From the NCBI RefSeq assembly GCF_018129005.1, contig NZ_JAAEDL010000003.1, forward strand, positions 62,001 through 126,000: DNA of 64,000 nucleotides, given 5' to 3'. The DNA is from Neoroseomonas eburnea (GTDB taxonomy: Bacteria; Pseudomonadota; Alphaproteobacteria; Acetobacterales; Acetobacteraceae). The notes under the pieces were generated by a model. The model had not been told where the DNA came from. It made no database searches and saw nothing but the letters and a program-made list of their open reading frames with translations. Of this stretch, positions 8,867 to 18,233 are shown one piece after another; the first letter of the stretch is position 1, and every line of letters begins with the position of its first letter. Made by a program: the position numbers and the translations under genes.

Positions 8867-9364
8867 CTAGGCAGACCCCGTCGTCAAGACATTTTTCCTA
8901 TCATTCTTCAGGATCTTCACCAGCCGACGGAACAGCCCCCACGGCGTCAGCGCGAAGGGCGCGCCGGCGCCAAGCACCGCGCGGCAGAGGCCGACGCAGG
9001 TGAAGGGCAGCAGCGTGGGCAGGGTGCGCGCGCGCACCGGCCCCGGGGCGAAGGGCCCGAGCACCGCGAGCCCCGCGCGCGCATAGAAGCCAGGCAGGTC
9101 GAATTCCATCGGCACCGCCAGGCGCGCGACGAGCAGCCGGCCTGTCAGCGGTTCCACCACCGTCCAGCCGGCTTCGTCGCGCAGCGCGGCGAAGCAATGG
9201 CGAAAGCCGCGGCGGAGCGGACGCAGCCAGAGCTGGTCGGCCTCTCCGCCGAAGGCGATCCAGACCTGCTGCTGGGCATCACGCGCGGCACGGAGGCGCG
9301 GCGCCTGCCGCGCCCGATTCAGATCTACGGGCCCTTCGGCGCTCCGATCGTCATGCGCGATCAC
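8867..9364 (-). CDS. Conserved alphaproteobacterial phage-linked protein, possible permuted papain-like fold
   Basis: 165 residues from a GTG at 9364 that overlaps the upstream stop (GTGA). His56 lies in FRHCFAALRDEAGWTVVEPL, a strand-rich block. Cys123 starts the helix PFTCVGLCRAVLG. The C-terminus has TPWGLFRRL. From memory, proteins with this FRHCF...FTCV...TPW(Q/G)L pattern occur in many alphaproteobacteria without an assigned function. The order His-strand block, then Cys-helix is that of circularly permuted NlpC/P60-type papain folds, so a cell-wall peptidase or amidase role is a testable inference. The 166-base gap after it holds a strong hairpin. Confidence 0.65.
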   Translation of the reverse strand: MIAHDDRSAEGPVDLNRARQAPRLRAARDAQQQVWIAFGGEADQLWLRPLRRGFRHCFAALRDEAGWTVVEPLTGRLLVARLAVPMEFDLPGFYARAGLAVLGPFAPGPVRARTLPTLLPFTCVGLCRAVLGAGAPFALTPWGLFRRLVKILKNDRKNVLTTGSA

Positions 9365-9735
9365 GCCACGATCCCCTTCACCCGCAGCGGCCATTCCAGG
9401 CGGTTCATCGCTTCCCGCCACTGCGCGGCATCGGCGCGCTCGGCCGGGTAGCGCGGATCCGGCGCCGCACCGCGCTCGCCCCAGATGCGCAGGATGCGCG
9501 CATGGATCAGGTCGATGCGCCGCTGCCGATACAGCCGGTCGAGGCACTTGATCACATCGTCCGGCTCGCAGGGACGCAGCTTCTCGCCCTTGCCGGCGGA
9601 AATGCGGGCGCCGTCGCGGCGGGCGATCAGCGCCGCCATGGTCCAGAACCAGGCCTCCTCGGCCGAGCGGAACGGCTCGGCGGCAAGGAGGCTGGCATAG
9701 CGGGGCGCATGGGCGGCACGGGGGGCAGGGCGCAT
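9361..9735 (-). CDS. Conserved alphaproteobacterial hypothetical protein, phage-linked
   Basis: 124 residues from ATG at 9735 (MRPAPRAAHAPRYASL). Its features are a Trp-rich AEEAWFWTMAALIARRDGAR block, CEPDDVIKCLDRLYRQRRID, HARILRIWGERG, and a REAMNRLEWPLRVKGIV end. It is helical, soluble and basic. I recognise the pattern as widespread in alphaproteobacteria but know of no assigned function. The stop overlaps the GTG of the next gene, so the two form a translationally coupled pair. It faces the S24 repressor across a 184-base divergent region, which suggests control by that repressor. A small-terminase-like or regulatory role would be possible but is not shown. Confidence 0.65.
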   Translation of the reverse strand: MRPAPRAAHAPRYASLLAAEPFRSAEEAWFWTMAALIARRDGARISAGKGEKLRPCEPDDVIKCLDRLYRQRRIDLIHARILRIWGERGAAPDPRYPAERADAAQWREAMNRLEWPLRVKGIVA

Positions 9736-9838
9736 GGGGGGTCTCGCCTGTGGAGGGAACAATACGAGAACATTAACCGCCAGAGTTGTGCGCGACAAGC
9801 CAGAAAAAGGAAGATTGACCTATTGCGTTACGACACCA

Positions 9839-9853
9839 AACCTAGGATAGGTT
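9839..9853. promoter_or_regulatory. Candidate repressor operator in divergent region
   Basis: A perfect 6-bp inverted repeat with a 3-base spacer (AACCTA-GGA-TAGGTT) lies 66 bases before the S24 repressor start and about 100 bases before the divergent phage-linked gene. The local sequence is AT-richer than its surroundings. The core TATCCTAGG (in reverse complement) recurs at 8863-8871, at the stop of the second phage-linked gene. Autoregulation by the S24 protein is an inference. Confidence 0.4.
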
Positions 9854-9919
9854 CCCCAAGGGCGCCCACCGCATCTGGATTCGCGTCCTGGGATCGACGC
9901 GACGGAACCGACACACCCC

Positions 9920-10570
9920 ATGCGCCACGACGACATCTGGCGCGCCCTCGATGCCCTGGCGGCGGAGCACGGCCTCTCCGCCTCGGGCCTGGCGCGCAAG
10001 GCGGGGCTCGACCCCACCGCCTTCAACCCTTCCAAGCGCATCGGCGCCGATGGCCGCGCGCGCTGGCCCTCCACCGAGAGCATCGCCAAGGTGCTGGCGG
10101 CCACCGGCCGCGGCATGGAGGATTTCGCCTCCCTGGTCTCCGGCATGCCGGCCCTGCCACGCGGCGGCGGGCGCGGCGGCTCGGGCCGGCGCATCCCGCT
10201 GATCGGCCTCGCCCAGGCCGGCGGCGAGGGATATTTCGACGATGGCGGCTACCCGGTCGGGGGGTCGTGGGACGAGATCTCCCTCCCCGACATCGGTGAC
10301 CCCAACGCCTATGCGCTCGAGATTTCCGGCGAGTCCATGGAGCCGGTCTTCCGCGACGGCGATGTGGTCATCGTCTCCCCCGCCGCGCCGGTGCGGCGCG
10401 GCGACCGCGTGGTGGTGCGCACCCAGAAGGGCGAGGTGATGGCGAAGGAACTGCGCCGCCAATCCGCCAAGCGCATCGAGCTCGCCAGCCTCAACCCGGC
10501 GCATCCGAACTACAGCTTCGAACTGCCGGAGATCGCCTGGATGCACAGGATCGTCTGGGCGAGCCAGTAG
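9920..10570 (+). CDS. S24/LexA-type helix-turn-helix repressor
   Basis: 216 residues. The N-terminal ~75 residues form a helix-turn-helix (LSASGLARKAGLDPTAFNPS...STESIAKVLAATG). A linker leads to IPLIGLAQAGGEGYFD, where AG is the likely self-cleavage site. The S24 peptidase core has catalytic Ser in ISGESMEPVF and catalytic Lys in EVMAKELRRQ. This is the CI/LexA plan: RecA-stimulated self-cleavage that releases DNA. It faces the phage module across a short region holding an inverted repeat. It could be the module's repressor or an unrelated chromosomal S24 regulator, which are common in alphaproteobacteria. Confidence 0.85.
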   Translation: MRHDDIWRALDALAAEHGLSASGLARKAGLDPTAFNPSKRIGADGRARWPSTESIAKVLAATGRGMEDFASLVSGMPALPRGGGRGGSGRRIPLIGLAQAGGEGYFDDGGYPVGGSWDEISLPDIGDPNAYALEISGESMEPVFRDGDVVIVSPAAPVRRGDRVVVRTQKGEVMAKELRRQSAKRIELASLNPAHPNYSFELPEIAWMHRIVWASQ

Positions 10571-10727
10571 TTCTTTCGCCTCAAGCGCCGGTGCGGCCAT
10601 CCGGCCGCCTGGCTTGCACGCCGTGCGCCGGAACGCGGGGCGTCGCTGTCCGTCTGGGCGCGGTCGCGCCGTGCGCCCCCGAACCGCGCAGATGCACGGT
10701 CCGCAGGTTGCCCATCCGCTGGATGCG

Positions 10728-11834
10728 TCAGGCCATGCCGCCGCGGGCCGCGATCGGCCAGAGGCACTCCACACGGCCCTTCCTGACGCCGACATACCAG
10801 TCGTAGCGATCCACCGTCGGGTCGCAGTGCCCCGGCACCAGGCGCAGCTTCTCCCCCAGCACCGGCGCGGCGCCATCCTCGATCAGGATCTTGCCGTGTT
10901 CGTCGGAGGCCCCCGCGTAGCGCAGCCCCGGCCGCTCCCACACCCCTGGCATGCCGGAATCCACCGCCACGCCCTTGTGGCCGCAATCCACCACCGCGAC
11001 GCCCGGCGTCGCGCGGCTCATCACCGTGCTCAGCACGAACAGCGCATGCCGGAACGGCGGCGCCTCCTCGTTCTTCGCGTAGTCCACGTCCATGAAGGCG
11101 TAGGACCCGGCCTGGATCTCGGTATAGACGCCGCTCGCCGCCTCGTGCCGGAAGGTCCCCGTGCCGGCGCCGCCGACGATCGGACAGTCGAGCCCGCGCT
11201 GCGCCAGTTGCTCCACCGTGCGGCGGGATCGCGCCGCGGCCTCGCCGATCGCCGCGGCGCGCTGCTCCGGCGTGCGCATGTGCTGCGCGCTGCCATGGTA
11301 GGCCTGCAGCCCGCCGAAGATCAGGTGCCTGCTGGCCGCGATGCGCTCCGCCAGCGCGACGGCGGGCGGGCCATGCTCCACCCCGGCGCGGCCCATGCCG
11401 ACATCGATCTCGACCAGCACCGGCAGGCGGATGCCGGCGGCCTCGGCGGCCTGCTCGGCGAGCGCGATCTGCGCCGCATCATCCACGCACAAGCCGACCT
11501 TGCAGATGCGCGCCAGCGCGGCGAGCCGCGCCAGCTTCTTCGGCGAGACCACCTGGTTCGTCACCAGCACGTCGGGAATGCCGCCCCAGGCCAGTGCCTC
11601 GGCTTCCGCCACCTTCTGCACGCATTGTCCGACGGCGCCGCGCGCCATCTGCAGCTTCGCCACCACCGGCGACTTGTGCGTCTTGGCATGCGCCCGCAGC
11701 TTCGCCCCGGTCGGCGCCAGCAGCGCCGCCATGGTGTCGAGATTGTGCTCGAAGGCATCGAGGTCGATCAGCAGCGCCGGCGTATCGACCTCGTCCTCAC
11801 GCATGCCGGGTTCGGCGGGCGGCGGCTGCAGCAT
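10728..11834 (-). CDS. DSD1-family PLP enzyme (D-threonine / 3-hydroxy-D-aspartate aldolase type)
   Basis: 368 residues of the alanine racemase-like fold III PLP family. The PLP lysine is in LRAHAKTHKSP near residue 50. Other family signs are VDTPALLIDLDAFEHN at the start, EIDVGMGRAG, GLQAYHGSAQH, GGAGTGTF, and the metal-binding CGHKG and PGHCDPT segments near the C-terminus (His and Cys ligands). Members cleave D-threonine to glycine and acetaldehyde, split beta-hydroxyaspartate, or deaminate D-serine, using a divalent metal. The neighbouring divergent gene is a flavin amine oxidase, so D-amino acid or amine turnover is plausible. Substrate cannot be chosen from sequence alone. Confidence 0.85.
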   Translation of the reverse strand: MLQPPPAEPGMREDEVDTPALLIDLDAFEHNLDTMAALLAPTGAKLRAHAKTHKSPVVAKLQMARGAVGQCVQKVAEAEALAWGGIPDVLVTNQVVSPKKLARLAALARICKVGLCVDDAAQIALAEQAAEAAGIRLPVLVEIDVGMGRAGVEHGPPAVALAERIAASRHLIFGGLQAYHGSAQHMRTPEQRAAAIGEAAARSRRTVEQLAQRGLDCPIVGGAGTGTFRHEAASGVYTEIQAGSYAFMDVDYAKNEEAPPFRHALFVLSTVMSRATPGVAVVDCGHKGVAVDSGMPGVWERPGLRYAGASDEHGKILIEDGAAPVLGEKLRLVPGHCDPTVDRYDWYVGVRKGRVECLWPIAARGGMA

Positions 11835-11871
11835 GGTTCATCCCTTCGCGTTGGCGCGGCATGATGCGGCG

Positions 11872-13122
11872 ATGTTCCCCTCCGATCCAGACGTGCTCGT
11901 CATCGGCGCCGGCTGCGCCGGCATTGCTGCCGCCCGCGAACTCATCGCGCGCGGCCGGTCCTGCATCGTGCTGGAGGGTGGCACCCGCGTCGGCGGGCGG
12001 GCATACACGGAGAGCGCGAGCCTCGGCGCCCCCTTCGACCACGGCGCCTCCTGGCTGCACCAGGCCGACCAGAATGCCCTGACGCCCCTCGCCCGCGCCC
12101 TGGGCTGCGAGATGCTCGACCACGACACGCTGCGCGACCGTCGCCTCTTCGCTGATGGCCGTTTCGCGACTCGCGAGGAACGTGCAGCCTTCGCCGCCGC
12201 CGAGGACGCCTTCTGGCAGGCGATCGAGGCGGCGGCGCGCGACGGCGGACCTGACCGCCCCGCCGCCGAAGCCGCCCCGCACGGCGGCCGCTGGGATGCG
12301 ACCGTGGCGCATTGGGAAGGGGCGCAGATCTGCGCCGCCGAACTCTCCCGCATGAGCCTGCACGATTTCGCCGCGACCGCCCTGGACGGCCCCAACATGG
12401 TGCTGCGGAACGGCGTCGGCGCGCTTGTCGCGCGGCTGGCCGAGGGCCTGCCGGTGCGGCTCCAGGCGTGCGTGGAAAGGCTGCGCTGGGGCGCCGGCGG
12501 CGTGGCGGCGGAAGGCGGCTTCGGCGCCGTGACGGCGCGTGCGGCGATCGTCACCGCCTCGACCGGCGTGCTGGCAGCAGGCGCCATCGCCTTCGACCCG
12601 CCGCTGCCGGCGCAGACGCAGGCCGCGATCCACGCCCTCCCGCTCGGCCTGCTCACCAAGATAGCCTTCCGCGCCGACCATCCGGACGCACCGGACCTGC
12701 CCCCCTTCGCCGTCCTGCGCCGCGCGGTGGAGCACGAGGGCGACCGCCCGATGGCCCTGCTCTCCCGCCCCTATGCGCATCCCTACCTGGTCGCCTTCTG
12801 CGGCGGCGCGCGGGCCTGGGAAATGTGCGGCGACACGGCACGCGCGGAAGCCGAAGCGCGCGCCGAGGTCGCCGCGATCTTCGGCGCCCGGGCCGCCGTT
12901 GCGCTGGGCCCGGCCACGGTCACGCGCTGGGGCGAGGATCCGCTCTTCCGCGGTGCCTACAGCCACGCCGTCCCGGGGCGGATGGATGCGCGCCGCGTGC
13001 TCGCGACGCCCCTCGCCGAAGGTCGCCTGTGCTTCGCCGGCGAGGCCTGTCATCCGCGCTTCGCCGCGACCGTCGCCGGCGCCTGGGAGAGCGGCATCGC
13101 CGCCGCCCGTGCCGTGGCCTGA
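11872..13122 (+). CDS. Flavin monoamine oxidase family protein
   Basis: 416 residues from ATG at 11872. The N-terminal Rossmann FAD motif is VLVIGAGCAGIAAARELIARG, followed by LEGGTRVGGRAYT and the family hallmark DHGASWLH. The C-terminal FAD-binding block is RLCFAGEACHPRFAATVAGAWESG. It should oxidise an amine to an imine or aldehyde with FAD and release peroxide; it is shorter than plant polyamine oxidases but has all domains. Two other ATG codons lie 7 and 10 bases upstream in other frames. Its stop abuts the stop of the convergent gene with no spacing. Confidence 0.85.
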   Translation: MFPSDPDVLVIGAGCAGIAAARELIARGRSCIVLEGGTRVGGRAYTESASLGAPFDHGASWLHQADQNALTPLARALGCEMLDHDTLRDRRLFADGRFATREERAAFAAAEDAFWQAIEAAARDGGPDRPAAEAAPHGGRWDATVAHWEGAQICAAELSRMSLHDFAATALDGPNMVLRNGVGALVARLAEGLPVRLQACVERLRWGAGGVAAEGGFGAVTARAAIVTASTGVLAAGAIAFDPPLPAQTQAAIHALPLGLLTKIAFRADHPDAPDLPPFAVLRRAVEHEGDRPMALLSRPYAHPYLVAFCGGARAWEMCGDTARAEAEARAEVAAIFGARAAVALGPATVTRWGEDPLFRGAYSHAVPGRMDARRVLATPLAEGRLCFAGEACHPRFAATVAGAWESGIAAARAVA

Positions 13123-13464
13123 TCAGGGCCAGGGCCGCGCCGCATCCGCCCGCCAGGCCGGCGCGATCCAGGCCCGCGCACGCAACGTTCCGCGCGCCGT
13201 CGTGACCGTCAGGGGCGCGAGGGCATAGGCGCTGCCCTCATAGGCGGCGAGCCGCGCCAGCGCCGCCGGCCCGGCGCGCAGAACCGCCCCCTCCACCACG
13301 GATGCCGCGTCCTCGACGAGGGTCGGATAGGGCGTGCCCCGGAGGAATACACGCCGCCAGCCGTCCAGTCGCGCCGGGCGAAGCCGCCGCGGCAGGGAAG
13401 GCTCGCCCGAAATGCGCGCGAGCACCGCCGGCTCGAGAAGCGTGCCGTAGAAAAAGAGGATCAC
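13123..13464 (-). CDS. Gamma-glutamylcyclotransferase-like protein (AIG2/GGCT fold)
   Basis: 113 residues starting MILFFYGTLLEPAVL. The FYGTL loop forms the 5-oxoproline pocket, and YEGSAYALAPL carries the candidate catalytic Glu (position ~76). This is the compact GGCT/AIG2 fold. Such enzymes cyclise gamma-glutamyl amines, but many family members act on unknown substrates. It follows pgmG by 16 bases on the same strand and so may be the last gene of that run. It converges on the amine oxidase gene with directly adjoining stop codons. Confidence 0.75.
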   Translation of the reverse strand: MILFFYGTLLEPAVLARISGEPSLPRRLRPARLDGWRRVFLRGTPYPTLVEDAASVVEGAVLRAGPAALARLAAYEGSAYALAPLTVTTARGTLRARAWIAPAWRADAARPWP

Positions 13465-13480
13465 CGGGGCGCGGCGCGCC

Positions 13481-14893
13481 TCAATGCCCGGCGTTCTCGC
13501 CCGAGAAGTCCGGCGCCTCCAGCCCGCTGGCCACGAGCTGCTTCACGAGCTGCGCCTTCAGCCGATCGAGCCCGGCCTCGGAGGTCGCCTCGCAGCGCGC
13601 CACCAGCACCGCCTGGGTGTTGGACGCGCGCAGCAGCCACCAGCCATCCTCGGTCAGCACGCGCACGCCATCCACGTCCTGCACGCGGGCGCCATCGGCG
13701 GCGAGGCGGTCCTTGACCTCCTGCACCACCGCGAACTTGCGGGCTTCCTCGCAGTTGAAGCGGAGCTCCGGGGTGTTGATCACCTGCGGCAGCGCGGCGC
13801 GCACCTCGGACAGCGAGCCGTTCATGCGCGCGACGATGCCGAGCAGCCGCACCGCGGAATAGGGCGCATCGTCGAAGCCGTACCATTTGTCGGCGAAGAA
13901 GATGTGGCCGGACATCTCGCCGGCGAGCGGGCTGCCGGTCTCGGCCATCTTCGCCTTGATCAGCGAATGGCCGGTCTTCCACATCAGCGGATTGCCGCCG
14001 GCCTTCGCCACCTCGTCGAACAGCACCTGGGATGCCTTCACGTCGGCGATGATGGTGCCGCCCGGCTTGGCCTTCAGGACGTCCCGCGCCAGCACGATCA
14101 GAAGCTGGTCGCCGAACAGGACGTGGCCCTCATTGTCCACCACGCCGATGCGGTCGCCGTCGCCGTCGAAGGCGATGCCGAGATCGGCCTTCTCGCGGGC
14201 CACTTCGGCGATGATCTGCTCGAGGTTCTTCGCCACCGTCGGGTCGGGATGGTGGTTGGGGAAGGTGCCGTCCACGTCGCCGTTGATGACGAAATGCGTC
14301 CCCGGCAGGCGGGCGGCGAGCGCCTTCACGATCGGCCCTGCGGAACCGTTGCCGGGGTCCCAGACGACCTTGAGCTTGCGGTCGCCGCCGTCCCAATCCT
14401 GCAGCACGCGGTCGGCGTAGCGGCCGGCGATGTCCACCTGGCGATCGCTGCCGGCGCGCTCCGGCACCACGTCGCCCTCCGCGGCCATGCGGCCGATCTC
14501 CTGGATCGCCGCGCCGAAGAACGGCTTCTTGCCGATCATCATCTTGAAGCCGTTGTAGTCGGGCGGGTTGTGGCTGCCCGTCACCATCGCCGCGCCGTCG
14601 GCCTGCTGGTCGTAGGCGGCGAAATACAGCATCGGCGTCGCGCAGAGGCCGATGCGCACCACCTCCAGCCCGCAGGCACGCAGGCCGGCGACGAGCTGCG
14701 CCTCGAGCTCCGGCGAATGCAGGCGCCCGTCATAGCCGACGGCCACGCGCCTGCCGCCCCCGCGCACCACGACCGAACCGAAGCAGCGGCCGATCGCGAA
14801 GGCGTCCTCGGGCTTCAGCGTTTTCCCGACGATGCCGCGGATGTCGTATTCGCGCAGGACCGTGGAGTCGAAGCGATGGCGGAAGGCGGTCAT
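13481..14893 (-). CDS. pgmG: Phosphomannomutase/phosphoglucomutase
   Basis: 470 residues from ATG at 14893 ([20 protein letters not shown]). The alpha-D-phosphohexomutase family is shown by the phosphoserine loop [15 protein letters not shown], the Mg-binding [12 protein letters not shown], the sugar-binding [12 protein letters not shown], and a C-terminal phosphate-binding region. It interconverts 1- and 6-phosphates of mannose and glucose and so feeds GDP-mannose and UDP-glucose synthesis. It lies 10 bases after ugd on the same strand, which ties both to envelope or exopolysaccharide precursors. The gene symbol follows alphaproteobacterial use. Confidence 0.9.
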   Translation of the reverse strand: MTAFRHRFDSTVLREYDIRGIVGKTLKPEDAFAIGRCFGSVVVRGGGRRVAVGYDGRLHSPELEAQLVAGLRACGLEVVRIGLCATPMLYFAAYDQQADGAAMVTGSHNPPDYNGFKMMIGKKPFFGAAIQEIGRMAAEGDVVPERAGSDRQVDIAGRYADRVLQDWDGGDRKLKVVWDPGNGSAGPIVKALAARLPGTHFVINGDVDGTFPNHHPDPTVAKNLEQIIAEVAREKADLGIAFDGDGDRIGVVDNEGHVLFGDQLLIVLARDVLKAKPGGTIIADVKASQVLFDEVAKAGGNPLMWKTGHSLIKAKMAETGSPLAGEMSGHIFFADKWYGFDDAPYSAVRLLGIVARMNGSLSEVRAALPQVINTPELRFNCEEARKFAVVQEVKDRLAADGARVQDVDGVRVLTEDGWWLLRASNTQAVLVARCEATSEAGLDRLKAQLVKQLVASGLEAPDFSGENAGH

Positions 14894-14903
14894 GTCCACT
14901 CCG

Positions 14904-16208
14904 TTACGGGCGGCCGATGGAGGAATAGGTGAACCCGGCCGCGCGCATCGCCGCCGGGTCCCACACATTGCGGAGATCCAGAACAATGCCGCCCTTCATG
15001 GCGGCCTTGAGGCGATCCGGCGCCAGCGCGCGGAACTCGTTCCACTCGGTCAGCACGACCACGGCATCGGCACCTTCGGCCGCGCCGAGCGCGCTCTCGG
15101 CGAAGGACACCGCCGCCGGCAGCGCCTGGCGCGCATGGGCGGGCTGCGGGTCGAAGGCGCGCACCTCCACCCCGGCCGCCACCAGCTTCGGCAGGATCAC
15201 GAGCGACGGCGCATCGCGCATGTCGTCCGTCTCGGGCTTGAAGGTGACGCCGAGCACGCCGACGCGCCGGCCGGCCGGGTTCGGGCCGAGCGCCGCCAGG
15301 ATGCGCTCCGCCATCTGCGCCTTGCGCGCCTCGTTCACCGCGATGGTGGTCTCGACCAGGCGCACCGGGCTGCCGGCATCCTGGGCGGTGCGGGCCAGCG
15401 CCAGCGTGTCCTTCGGAAAGCAGGACCCGCCATAACCCGGGCCGGGATGGAGGAACTTGCGCCCGATGCGGCCATCGAGCCCCATGCCGCGCGCGACGTC
15501 GTGGACGTCGGCGCCGACCTTCTCGCAGAGATCGGCGATCTCGTTGATGAAGGTGATCTTGGTGGCGAGGAAGGCGTTGGCCGCGTACTTGATCAGTTCC
15601 GCGCTCTCGAGGCTGACCGCCAGCACCGGCGTCTCGATCAGGTAGAGCGGGCGGTAGAGCCGCTTCAGCGCCGTCAGCGCCCGCTCGTCGTCGACGCCGA
15701 TCACCACGCGGTCCGGCCGCATGAAGTCGCCGATGGCGCTGCCCTCGCGCAGGAATTCCGGGTTGGAGGCGACGCTGATCGGCAGGTCCGGCCGCACGCG
15801 GCGCACGATCGCCTGCACTTCCCGCCCGGTGCCGACCGGCACGGTGGACTTCGTCACCAGCACCAGAGGCCCCTGGGCGGCGCGCGCCACCTGCTCGGCG
15901 GCGGCGTAGACATAGGTGAGATCGGCATGGCCGTCGCCGCGGCGCGTCGGCGTGCCGACGGCGAGGAAGACGGCATCGGCGCCGCGCACCGCCTCCGCGA
16001 GGTCGGTGGTGAAGTTCAGCCGCCCGTCGCGCGCGTTCTCCTCCACCAGCTTGTCGAGGCCGGGCTCGTAGATCGGCATGCGGCCCGCGCGCAGCCCTTC
16101 GATCCTGTCAGGATCGACGTCCATCACCGTCACGTCGACACCGAACTCGGCGAAGCACGCGCCGGAGACGAGGCCGACATAGCCGGCGCCGATCATGGCG
16201 ATGCGCAT
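14904..16208 (-). CDS. ugd: UDP-glucose 6-dehydrogenase
   Basis: 434 residues. The N-terminal NAD motif is [19 protein letters not shown]. The catalytic Cys is in [16 protein letters not shown] (residue ~260), and the family block [16 protein letters not shown] is present. It oxidises UDP-glucose twice with NAD to UDP-glucuronate, a precursor of acidic polysaccharides and of aminoarabinose. Length is normal for the family. It sits between the mprF-like gene (66 bases upstream) and pgmG (10 bases downstream), so the run combines membrane-lipid charge modification with sugar-nucleotide supply. Confidence 0.95.
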   Translation of the reverse strand: MRIAMIGAGYVGLVSGACFAEFGVDVTVMDVDPDRIEGLRAGRMPIYEPGLDKLVEENARDGRLNFTTDLAEAVRGADAVFLAVGTPTRRGDGHADLTYVYAAAEQVARAAQGPLVLVTKSTVPVGTGREVQAIVRRVRPDLPISVASNPEFLREGSAIGDFMRPDRVVIGVDDERALTALKRLYRPLYLIETPVLAVSLESAELIKYAANAFLATKITFINEIADLCEKVGADVHDVARGMGLDGRIGRKFLHPGPGYGGSCFPKDTLALARTAQDAGSPVRLVETTIAVNEARKAQMAERILAALGPNPAGRRVGVLGVTFKPETDDMRDAPSLVILPKLVAAGVEVRAFDPQPAHARQALPAAVSFAESALGAAEGADAVVVLTEWNEFRALAPDRLKAAMKGGIVLDLRNVWDPAAMRAAGFTYSSIGRP

Positions 16209-16274
16209 GGGGGTCCCTCTTGGCTCGGCAAGGCAGCGCTGGAATGGCCTGTCGGGGCCGGTCTGGCAAGCCGG

Positions 16275-18233
16275 TCAGCCGGCATCGTCGGCCTCGGGCA
16301 GCAGCGGCAGCAGGGCCTCGAGGTCGCGCTCCGCGCGGCAGACCAGATAGCGTTGCGCCTTGCCCTCCGCCGCCAGCGCGAAGGGCGTCAGGCCGATATC
16401 GGCATAGACGCGCAGCAGTCCGGGCCCGACGCGCCAGAAGGCCGGCCGGACGCGCGCCTGGTCGCAGATGTCACGAAAGCGCCAGATGGCGGAAACGCGA
16501 TCGCGCTCCTCGCCCGCCGGGTCGCCGAGGGCGAGCCAGATCCCCTCCCGCCGGACGAAGGCGAAGCCGGCGCGCCCGGCCTCTCCGAAGACCGCGCCGT
16601 CAGCGCCACAGGCGAGCGGGGCCATGGCACCGAGGGCGCGCAGCCTCTCGCGCACCTCCGCATCGTAGGGCAGCACGGGCGGGCGCGCCGGGCGGAGCAG
16701 GCGCGCCGCCGCCACCAGCAGCAGCACCGCCGCGAGCCCGACGGCGAAGCGCAGGGAGGGCGGCGCCTCGGCCGAGAGAACGACGCCCCACCAGGACATC
16801 TCCGCATAGCGGCCGCTATAGGCCACCATCGCCAGCGTCAGCCCGCAGATGGCGCCGGCGGCGATGGCGCCGAGCGCCTCGCCCGAGAGCGGCTCCGCCA
16901 GCAGCCGCGCGCGGCGATAGAAGGCGGGGCGGAAGGCGGTGAACAGCGCCGCCTGCAGCAGGAACAGGCCGATGAGCCACCAGGGTTCCCCGCGCAGCCA
17001 GGTGATCGCGGCGCCGTTCAGCAGCAGCAGCAGCGCCGCCCACCAGGCGATGGTCAGCCGCCGCACCAGCCCATAGGCCGAGACCAGCAGCAGCGAGCCG
17101 ACCACCGAGGCGGCCAGGTGGCTGCCCGCCTCGTCGAGCAGGTCGAAGACGCCGTCGAGCACGTTCGGCTTGGGCGGCAGCGCGCCGATGAAGATCAGCG
17201 TGATCGCGGCGATCGCGGCGAGGCCGGCCATCGCCGGCACCTCGAAGGAGATCGCGACGCCGCGCTCCGGCGCGATGCGCTCGAGGATGTGGCGGCGCTG
17301 GCTCACCTCGAAGCCGGCGAACATCAGCCCCGCGAGGAAGAGCGGCACGATGTAGTAGAACAGCCGGAACAGCAGAAGTGCGCCGATCGCCTCCGATGCC
17401 GGCATGTGGCCGGACAGGCCGAACAGGATGGCGCCGTCAAAGACGCCGATGCCTCCCGGCACGTTGGCGGCGATGCCGGCCGACAACGCGGCGATGTAGA
17501 TGCCGAGGAAGTGGAGGAAGGTGAGCCCATCGGCCGGCGGCAGCAGCGCCCAGAAGATCAGCGCCGTGACCCCGACATCGGCGCTCGCCAGCGCCGTCTG
17601 CGCCAGCGCCATGCGGAAGCCGGGCAGGTCGATCTGGTGCCCGAACATGCGGAAATGCGGCACGAAGCGCGCCAGCAGCACATAGGCGCCGACGATGCAC
17701 CACAGCAGCGCGCCCACCGCCTGCATCGCCCAGCGCGGCGCGCCGTCCCCGAAGAAGGGCAGCACGTCCGGCTCGAACATCAGCACCGCGCCGCCCAGCG
17801 CGAAGCCGCCCAGCCCGAAGGTCAGCGACGTGAAGGCCACGACCTTCGCGATCGCCAGCGGCGGCAGCCCCCAGGTGGCGTAGAAGCGGTAGCGTACGGC
17901 GGCACCCGACACCGTCGCGAAGCCGAGGTTGTTCGCCAGCGAATAGGCGCAGAAGGAGGCGAGCGAGGTGCGCAGGTAGGAGACCGGATACCCCGCATAG
18001 ACCGAGCCCAGCCGGTCATAGGCCGTCAGGATGATGTAGGCGAGCAGGGTGAAGCCCGAGGCGCCCCACAGCGCCGCCGACGGCATCGCACGCAGCGAGC
18101 CGAGGACATCGTGCCAGGAGATGCTGCGGAACTCCCGCTGCACCACATAGAGCGCGCCGACCAGGAGCAGCAGCCCGAAGACGGTCGGGCCGTGCCGCTT
18201 GACCTGCGCGAGGACGCGCGCGCCGATGCTCAC
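16275..18233 (-). CDS. mprF: MprF-like lysylphosphatidylglycerol flippase with truncated synthase domain
   Basis: 652 residues from a GTG at 18233 that overlaps the lysK stop (GTGA). The first ~520 residues hold about 13-14 membrane segments, including the flippase-type block [16 protein letters not shown]. The cytosolic part keeps only the first ~130 residues of the DUF2156 aminoacyl-transferase domain ([29 protein letters not shown]) and then stops. Full MprF proteins run to ~850 residues and need the second half of that domain for transfer from lysyl-tRNA. Flipping is therefore likely, but synthesis may be lost or done by another protein. Only 66 bases separate its stop from ugd, so no detached remainder exists here. 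Confidence 0.8.
   Translation of the reverse strand: MSIGARVLAQVKRHGPTVFGLLLLVGALYVVQREFRSISWHDVLGSLRAMPSAALWGASGFTLLAYIILTAYDRLGSVYAGYPVSYLRTSLASFCAYSLANNLGFATVSGAAVRYRFYATWGLPPLAIAKVVAFTSLTFGLGGFALGGAVLMFEPDVLPFFGDGAPRWAMQAVGALLWCIVGAYVLLARFVPHFRMFGHQIDLPGFRMALAQTALASADVGVTALIFWALLPPADGLTFLHFLGIYIAALSAGIAANVPGGIGVFDGAILFGLSGHMPASEAIGALLLFRLFYYIVPLFLAGLMFAGFEVSQRRHILERIAPERGVAISFEVPAMAGLAAIAAITLIFIGALPPKPNVLDGVFDLLDEAGSHLAASVVGSLLLVSAYGLVRRLTIAWWAALLLLLNGAAITWLRGEPWWLIGLFLLQAALFTAFRPAFYRRARLLAEPLSGEALGAIAAGAICGLTLAMVAYSGRYAEMSWWGVVLSAEAPPSLRFAVGLAAVLLLVAAARLLRPARPPVLPYDAEVRERLRALGAMAPLACGADGAVFGEAGRAGFAFVRREGIWLALGDPAGEERDRVSAIWRFRDICDQARVRPAFWRVGPGLLRVYADIGLTPFALAAEGKAQRYLVCRAERDLEALLPLLPEADDAG

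Noticed and set aside
1..9735. RcGTA-type gene-transfer agent
   Set aside because: The capsid, portal and tail proteins are podovirus-type, without the HK97 capsid/protease and siphovirus tail genes of RcGTA.
9815..9848. Possible sigma-70 promoter (TTGACC with TAGGAT) before the S24 gene
   Set aside because: The spacing is 22 bases and the 17-base position reads AAACCT, so no convincing promoter.
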